Of a stretch of 39,004 bases of DNA, positions 10,310 through 19,300 are shown one piece after another (the first letter of the stretch is position 1; each line of letters begins with the position of its first letter). The stretch spans positions 1 through 39,004 of the forward strand of contig DF237643.1 of NCBI GenBank assembly GCA_000708835.1, written 5' to 3'. The DNA comes from Klebsormidium nitens. Lineage: Eukaryota; Streptophyta; Klebsormidiophyceae; Klebsormidiales; Klebsormidiaceae. The translations under genes and the position numbers were made by a program. The notes below the pieces were generated by a model. That model was not told the origin of the DNA and ran no database searches. It worked only from the letters and a program-made list of their open reading frames with translations.

Positions 10310-13300
10310 CTGGTTAAAAAGAACCGGGGTTTGTCAAACCCGATTGCATTTACGTTTGTTGCTTTCAACAATTATGATTCTTGATTTTTTAGTAGGTACC
10401 CGTGCTGTGCTGCGCCCATACGGGTGGGTCTTGTGGTGAATCCCCGACCACACAACCTGGTTAAGGTAATCTAAGGTTTGTTAGACCCGTTTGCTTTTAC
10501 CGAGTTTGTTCTGAACAATTATGATGTGTAAGTTCATTGGCGGGTACTTGTGCTGCGCCGCGCCTTCGTACGGGTGCGTCTTGTGACGACATTCCGACCA
10601 CACAACCTAGTTAAGGATACTGAGGTTTGTCAGACCCCTTTGCTTTCACTGTTTTTGGTTTCAATAAGAGAAATTCAGGATTTGTCGGCGGTTTATTGTG
10701 TTGTGCCGCGCTTCCGTATCGGCTAGTCTTGTGATCAACTTCTATGTCTGAATCACGGAAGAAGAATGTCAATCCAATTTCGGGTGAACTTGTTGTGACG
10801 CTGACCTCCCAGTTCCGACCGTTCGTCTGTGATCGCCCCACTGTGAAGAAATGCTCTCCGCTTGGTGGCTGTCTGCAGGATCCTGATTCCCCGCACGGAA
10901 ATAAATCCCACTTTGCTGAAGGTTCCGACGACGTGAGTTCTCAAAGTGTTGTACAGTTGAGCAACGCTGACCTGGTTATTCCGCCCGTTTGTTTGTGACC
11001 GGCTCCCTTCGCTTGAAGGCCATCTGCAGGATCCCGCTTCGACAAACAAAGATTCGACTTTCTTCCCTGGCAGTTGCCTGGGAAGAACCTCACAAACCTT
11101 ACAAAGCTCCAAATTCAAGTGGCCCTGACCTGGTTATCCCGCCCGGTTGTCTGTCAGCGCCCGATGTGAACGTGACGCTTGAAGGCCGTCCGCAGGAGTC
11201 CCGGTTCCGCGCACACCAGTCAAAGTAAGTTTACGGAAAGTTGCAGAACTCAACTCTTTTTGATATTTATAATCTAAGCAAGGCTGACCTGGTTATCCAG
11301 GCCACCTATGTGTGACCGGCTCCCTGTGAGAAGATGTCTTCGCTTGAAGGCCGTCTGCAGGATTCCCGCTCTAACATACAATGTTTCAATCTCTCTCCAC
11401 TGACAGCCGGGAACTTTCGACCTTACAAAGCTCCGAGTCCAAGCGACGCTGACCTGGTTATCCCGCCGTCTGTCTTTGACCGGCCCGCAGTAAACGTGAG
11501 CCGCCGCTTGAAGGTGGTACGCGAAAGTGTTCGTTCCGCGCACAACTTTCAAATCCGTTTTTGCTGGAAATTTCAGGGGTGTCCTAATTTTGAGCAACGC
11601 TGACCTGGTTATCCGCCCGGTTGTCTGTGACCGCCTGACTGTGAACGCGAGTCGCCGCTTGAAGGCGGTCCGCAGTAAGTCCCCGTTCCGCGCAAAAAAT
11701 CTCAATTCTTTTTTCCTGAAAGTTTCAAGGGTGTCCCAATCTCAAGCATGCTAACCTGGTTATCGCGCCCGGTTGTCTGTGAGCGCCCGACGGTGAACGT
11801 GAGTCGCCGCTTGAAGGCGGTCCGGAGGAGGGCCAAAACTTCCCGCCCCTGGGCGTCGTCTACCAGGTACGCCACCCGGTTGGTACCGGAGTAGTGGGTG
11901 CCCGGGTTGGGGTGGTTGGGGCCCTGGAAAGAAAAGGGAATGCTCTCAACTCAGGAACAGACTATGCTCACAGCTCTTGATTAAAGAAGTGGGTTTGCGG
12001 TGTTTGGGGCTCTAGTCAAATCTAATCCTGCTGGGTAAAGGATTTGCGAAGGGTGACGGAAGCTTTAGCGGTACTATCTTCTACCAGGTACGCCTCCCGG
12101 TTGGTACCGAGGAATGGGTACCCGGGTTGGGGTGCTTGGGGCCCTGGGAACATGGGTTTTCCATGTAACTAGAAGGGGGACTCAAAGGTCTGGATTTGAA
12201 ATTAGTTTTCAAGGAGGTTTCGATCAAGGGTTAAGACATCCTCAGCTCTTGAAGCAGGACTGGACCTTTAGAGGTTGGAGCTCTTGGAACAAAAATGCGT
12301 CTGGATTCCGGCTGGATGACACTGAAAGTTCGGCGGCAAAAGAGACCCTTTGAGCTGGTTCGGGCAGAAATCATGAAGCGCCAGTAGCATTTGGAGGTTA
12401 GGCTGCTCACAGATGAGGGTAGAGTTAATCTGGGCTTTGGGACGAGGATTTTGCCCCGGAGCCCCAGTTTTAAAGACGGGTGGTTGCAAAGAAGCTGAGA
12501 GTTGCGAGATTGATTACCTGGACCCCATGCGGGAAGCTGTAGTTGATCACTATGACGCCACTGCCCTCGTGGCCTTCCAGCGCCACGCACGCGTGCTTCG
12601 CCTGCGGTGCGTTATGCAGCCGTTAAAGGGGGCGCTGGATGCCGCAGATTGCGCACTCGATGACTATGTGTACTTTTCTCATGGAGTATTTCAAAAATTC
12701 GCGAAAATCGGCCCCTCAAATCCGCAGGTCGCCCAAGTGGTGGACAAATGGGTCCTACGCCCAATGTGCAGCACTGCTCGGTGAGCGGCAGTGAGACATA
12801 AGAGTCATAAGGTCCTCTAGTATTACGACTCGAATGTGTTCAAGGGCGCAGAAAAAGGCGAGGCTTGACATTCAAACGCATTCCGGACGATGCGAGACTG
12901 GATAAGGGCGGAGCTTCAATGATGACTACTGACACTGTTGCAGACTTGCAGAAAGCGCAGATGCTCATAACCGTCTCGTCAACCTTCTGGTTTGGACGCA
13001 AGTTTTGAACGCAAGTACTGCCCACCTGCTCGTAAGTGTACGTTTTTACGGTCAAGGTTCCGTTCTCCGGCTGGTTCCCCGTCCGAACGCCGTACGCCCG
13101 CATGCACGTCGGACACTTGGGCTTCTGCGCGAAGCACTTCTTGATGCACTCCAGGTGGTACTCGTGCCTGCGAAGAAGGGTTGAATCTTTCAGAGCCACT
13201 GAAGGCCAGACTTTCGGTATCTTCTGCATCCGTCAAGGTTCAGTGCTTGACGTACTTGCATTTTGCGAAGCACTTCTTGATGCACTCTAGGTGGTTCTCG

Positions 13301-16300
13301 TGCCTACGGACAATACACAGAATAAAGCGTCCGAAATGGCATCAAAAGTTTCAGGGTCAAAATTGTCCACGTCCATATGCGTGTCGCAGACTTAGGCGGT
13401 TGCTCTCGAAGCACTCCTTGATGCAATCCAGGTTTTACTCGTGCCTGCGGACCAGGTTCGCATCCGGCGCAAAATCTATCCGTGAATTTTGGACCAGACG
13501 TCCAATGCACGCCGGACGCTTGAGCTTCGGACAAAACAGTACCCAAGCAGGTAGAGCACTACGAATCAAACCACGGGGGCCTTCCTGTGGATAGGCTAGA
13601 TTTGGTCACAGATAGTTCCGAACCGTCCGCAAGAACGAACGTCCACAAACCTGCGCAACAATTAAAAGGCACCTAAATGTGCAAGACAACTCACTTGCAC
13701 AGCATGAGCCGCACGGCCGGCTTATCCCGCAGCGATTCGTAGCACACGACGCAGTCTTCATCGTCCGGGTTCTTGATTGTCCGGAGAAGTGATGGGTGTA
13801 CGGAGCCGTCCATTGGGAAATCGACGGCCGAGAGCGGGGCCTCGTCTTCATCTTCGGGCTCCTTGGCAGAGGAGGTACTTGGGCTAGATGGACCTGCAGG
13901 AATAGTGGGTGCTGGTTTACGATGCGAGCAGATGCATCTGGCCGCAGAAGAGGTCAGCTCATAAAGAAAGTACAGCTCGCTCCGAAAGGTTTGGGTGTTA
14001 TGAAGTTCTACCGTCAACAAAACCCACCGGAATCTGAGCTTCGTTTTTCTCAGAGACCAGCGTCTCGTGTCAATCAAAGAAAGCATGACCACACAAGTTT
14101 CGACCTGGCAAGCGGAAATGCATCGGCATCTGGTCCGGATCACTTGAAAAATCTCCGAATCACGGCATTTTCAACGTGTACGGACTGTGTAGCACCTGGA
14201 ACAAAACGCGACAGTTCCAGACACCTAGTTTCGAGAAGCTACACCCTAACCAGACGCAAGGATCGGACTCCACAATTAACTGCGGAGAAAAGAGCATAAA
14301 AATGGTGTGGGTAAAGTATCTACATCTGAGCGTGCCATACCGGCTGGCGGCGCGTTTGCAGACGTCCCCGGCACTTGAGCGCCCGGCGCGAGGCCCGCGA
14401 GCCTAGCAGACCTCCGGAGTACCATCCCCGCGATGTTGGACAGGAACCCGCCTGCCGGAGGGGTCGGCGCCGGGGCGGAAGGAGGGGGGGAAAGCGTGGT
14501 AGTCACCTTGCGCACGGGCTGCTGCTTGCCGTTAATGGTCTGCAGAGGAAAGGGGACCGGAAAAGTGTCGGCATAAAGCGGGCCTTGAAGATGGCCTGAC
14601 GTCAGCCGCTTACGCCGACGACGTCAAGGTTTAAATGCTCATCATCCGGGACGGCGATTTTGTGAGGGGTCTTGGCACGGTTCGATTGGGGTTATCCATG
14701 CATGGTCTACGCCCACTTTAACTTCAGACAGAGATACAAAAATGGTTGGTCAAACAAAACAAAGTCCCGTTTTGAATGGGGGGGTGGCCATGCTGTAGGG
14801 AAATATTGACGCTGCACATGCGAAGACACATCGGGCCTCTGCAAGACTATAGCTCAAAACCCTGTCCAGAGGCGTCATGTACAAAAACAGTCCTTGGTGT
14901 TACCAAATCTCAAGCAGCAAACGACAGACCGGCTTTCAAAAGATCGTTGTCAACAACAAGCTGGAATTGACACATCAATCGGCTCTCCCTTTGCTCTGCA
15001 TGCACCGCCAATTAGGATCGACAGGTCGGATTTCTATCAAAAAGAATTATAAAGAACACATTGTTTCCGTCTTCTACACATTTTAATCTCTCAGAAGAAA
15101 ACCCTGTCTGAAAGAGGGTGAGTCCGGTTGGTGGCTCCAATCACTTGTCCCGGCTACTCTTGAGGCCAGCCGTGCCTCAAAGCATAGCCTATCACGGCCA
15201 GAAGGTGGGACTTCAAACTGCGATGCGATAAGAAAAAAAAAAGAAAACAGATTGAAATAAAACAAAACACAACGAGCAAAAACAAAACCTTGCTATTTGA
15301 GAAAGTTGCTCAAGCAGACAGACGCCGTAGCGCTCCGTCCCAGCTTCTTCCCGCTTTTGATCGCGTCAAAAGTACTGCCAACGAGCAGACGGAGATGCTT
15401 TCGATCTATGGGAGCATAGAAAAGGGATTTCAAGACTTAAGCCGGGCAAGGAAAGACAAAACGACCGCGAAGAGCTCGCGCGCGCGCAATCAGACCGTCG
15501 CGAGAACGTGAATCAGACGGCGTATCCAGACTTTAGATACATGTTAGATTCTGAATAAGCGCTCCTCCTCAGAAGGGGGCATCCTCGCGTTTCACAGACT
15601 ACAAGAAGCGTGATCCGGCAGCAGCTAGAGACCCTAGTCCTTTCAGCGTCAGAGCATGTTGATCCGGAAGGCCGTGTGAGAGTGTGTGGTTTTGCCACCC
15701 TCCCAACGAATTATGGTTCACTGCTGAGCTGTGGCAACTGCTTCCGTAGACCTCTAGCGGGAAACCAATGAGACTCAAGTGACCATATCAAGCTGCTAAA
15801 CGAGATTGCATCCTCATTCTATAGTTAAGAAAACCTGCCATGAAAGCATGATCCAAAGGATCAACCAACCGACAACAGAGTTCAAAGGACAAAACACTCC
15901 CGGTGTAAGGCCGAACAAGGGAAATTTAATCCTTCTCAAAGCTTGCTCGTTGAGAATAGCAGGGGCGAGTCGCTCAACAATCCCGCGTCAACGAAAGAGT
16001 AAAGTACGCGCAGAGCTTGCGGAAAGAGGGGGCCTCTTGGCGTCAGAGCGATAGCGCCAACACTTGGAATTCAATGCTTCCAGCTTCCTAGCGGAATGCT
16101 CGTCATGGCCAAAGGTGAGCCCAATCCCAACCGCGGAATAGATAGACTGGCCCTCGAACAATATAGGCTCATCGGGAACGCAGCTCCTTAGTCGCAGAGG
16201 CAGATGCCCCAAGTGGTTTTTCACCTTTGAAGCAAAACCGTGCATTGAGTTTGCATTCCGTTTCTCGACAGTGGAATGGGATCGAGCGAATTGAGCTTTT

Positions 16301-19300
16301 GTCTATCGTCGGATTTGTTGAGATGCAACACGCTTGTCGTCTGCTGTCGACATCTACCGTGCAAGTCGAGAAAGCGATGTTTGCGGAGTTCCTCACTAGA
16401 TACTTTCCTGTTTCGACGTCAGAGAAATACGAAAGGGAGCCTGAGATTACGTGGCTTTACCAACCTCCCAGCAAGTTGCTCTTCACGGCCAAGACGTGAC
16501 GCTTGAGGCTCTCAACATATCGCCCGGCTCTCGACGAGTTGCCATAAAGACAAAGTAAACCGTACTGCAGATTGCAGCTAAACTGTCCACGATTGTAATC
16601 TGTAGGCACCAGTGGTTTACAGACCCAAGCAAGAACCATCGATCTCACATTTCTGCCCAGATGCGTGGCGCGGGCGGAAAGTCCACCCGCGCTTCGGGAA
16701 TTGGTGAAGCCAGACCGCCCGAGGTTTTAGAACACCGCGCTGACCCGATATCCTGTGCGTACACAGATCCGATGCACTCCGCTAAGAAAGTGCTTGACAG
16801 CAGCTGCCAACACTGCGTCACCTCCATCATCCAGCTCCTTTCACGCAAAAAAGAAAAAGGAGGGAACGGAAACGGACGAGGATTGATAGACTGAAAAGGC
16901 ACTGTAAAAGCGGAGTTACAAAAGCATGTCGAATAACCTGGGAGAAACAACGGTTCAACCAAGGGAACGCGCACTCTAGGCATGCCACTTCAGCAAAGAT
17001 AAACAGGTACTGCAGATGAAAGTTGTTGGTATAGTCCTTATGCTAAGGGGAGACGATTCATTTGCGGAGACCTGAGCACTCACAATGCCGCCAAGACGAG
17101 AATCTTTCCAGGTACTGCAGAAATCACTGCCGCTCGAGGACCAATTGCGCGTACCTCAGCAAAGGTACGAGGGGTGTGAAGACTCTTATTTGGAAAGAAG
17201 ACCTGCTTCAACAAATGCACCGTGGTTGAGGGCGGCGAAGGGGCATCGACAGCCTTGCATAGAAATTTGACAGATTTAAGGGCTTCAGTGCAAGCTTCAC
17301 CTCTGGACTAAGCATTCGCTGGAAAATTCAGCCACCCAGGCAACCAGCATCACTGCCCCCGAAGGAACCATCCGTCCGAACACGGGTCGAATAGATTATA
17401 GCTTCTTGAACATGCAAAGTTTCAGAGGTATGCAAGACGATTGAACTCCTGCTACTCGCAAGTAAAGTACATCACAGGCCGTCACTGTCAAGTTGGAGCC
17501 CTCCTCCCCTGACTAGGACAACGGGACGGGAAGAGCAACCGGAGGATTTTCTCCTTCTTGAAGTACATCATTATGTTCCAGATACTCAAAAGTCACAATA
17601 TAAAAAGCAGACGCTCGAACTCTTCTGACGTCATTGATGAAAGTGCTGCTCGACGTGCTTGTCATAAGCGTTGGCTCCGAGCCGGGACTCGTTCAATCCC
17701 TGAACAGATCTTTGGTACTTTCTTGTCCCAAATGGACGCTCGTCATAGCCAAACACCATGACCAAATGCACAACTGGCCCTGCTTTTGTGTTTGCCAGGC
17801 ATGCTCAAAGTCTGAAGACACATCTTTCAGGTGCAAACGCTTAATAAACCTCGGAATTCAAATCTTGTCCTTTGAAAGCTGCTTGGACTCTACCAGTTAA
17901 AACGGGTTTGCAGATATGGGGCAAGATTGCCGCTCCTAAGCCCCTCTTGCAAGGGGCGTCCTGGCAACACATCAGCTACTGATACACCCCCTATTTCTTG
18001 ATAATCACTATCTAAGACACGAGACTGGTTGTTCAAACAGATATTCGGAGGACGCTATGTGGAAAGACACGGTCATGAAGATCCGACGTTCTCAAAAAGA
18101 GTTATATTCCTGGGAACGGGCTCGAGCAGGATTTGCTTCTGGCATTCAAAAAAGGTGACATACGGAGCGACTGTCTGCCAAGCCCTTATGCTTTTTGGTC
18201 GCGTATGACTGTCTGAATTGCACATTCAGGCGTTTTGTCAGAAGCTCCCAAGTCAGTTGCTTCAGCAACACACGTGGAAATTGGAAGGATAGCCTTGTTA
18301 CATTCCTTAGGACAAGCAGAAGTGCAAACGCTTCGAACGACAATGAGAGGCGGGACGCCCTTTCCAAGCGAGGCAGAACCGACATACAGACCCCCTGAGA
18401 ATGCTGGCAAGTTTCAACAGATGAGTCTTCTCACCTGCCAGGCATCGACCCGAAACTCGATCCAACGGTCCTGCCCATGGAATTAACGCGCTCCGGGCAC
18501 AAAATGGATGGCAAAACCAACTGCCTTTGAAAAACTAGTAAGAATCCCCCTGACATGTTCAACCAGAGCAAATCTTACCACCTGCCACCCGTCGACCCCA
18601 AACTCAACTCAGAAGTCCTCCCTACAAAACAAAGATGCTCCTGGCACAACCAAATCCCGTATGAAAACTTCTGGGACATCCCCCTGACATGTTGACTTAA
18701 AGCGAAACTCCCACCTGCCACGCGTCGACCCCAAACTCGATCCGGAAGTCCTGCCCGTACAGCGTCGTGAAGTCGCACTCCGCCTCGCCCGCTTCCCGGG
18801 CCGCCTCCACCCGGACGCTGATCTCCGGCGGGTATGCCTCCCAATTGTTGCCGTCGAACCACTCCCACTGGACGGCGGCTTGGCCGGGGTTTGAACCAAT
18901 GGGGTTGACTATGCGTCGGGCGTTGCGGCGGTACCCCGTGATTGGATTCACCTGTGCAAGAGAGAACGAAAGTTTGGCACAATCGGTTGTCTGAATGGAT
19001 GTTCCAAGTTCAAGGCAGTTCGAGTTCTGCAACACATCTACACAACGGGAAAAAAACTAAAGACAACGACAACGACAGTCTTTTGAAAGGAAATACATCT
19101 CACGAGACATGCACCAACTCACAAGAAGAGCTGGTAGCATCTGTATCGTAATTGTTAAGTTCTGAGCGATCGTGAACATGGCTCAGAAAGACCCCAACAT
19201 GCGCTGCCTATTCGAAGAAGAGGCAAGCATCCGGTCTCGTCGTAGCCGGAGATTGACAAAGTTGCAGGACCATTCAATCGAACCACAAGGCTTCTGATCG

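Noticed and set aside
10246-11833. CRISPR or satellite array
   Set aside because: Units of ~150-165 bases match coding exon edges of the flanking gene and decay with distance. The host is a eukaryote, and there is no short-repeat/spacer pattern.
12413-12784. 123-codon plus-strand frame
   Set aside because: It is antisense to Deltex exon 6, whose minus-strand reading matches the DTC domain.
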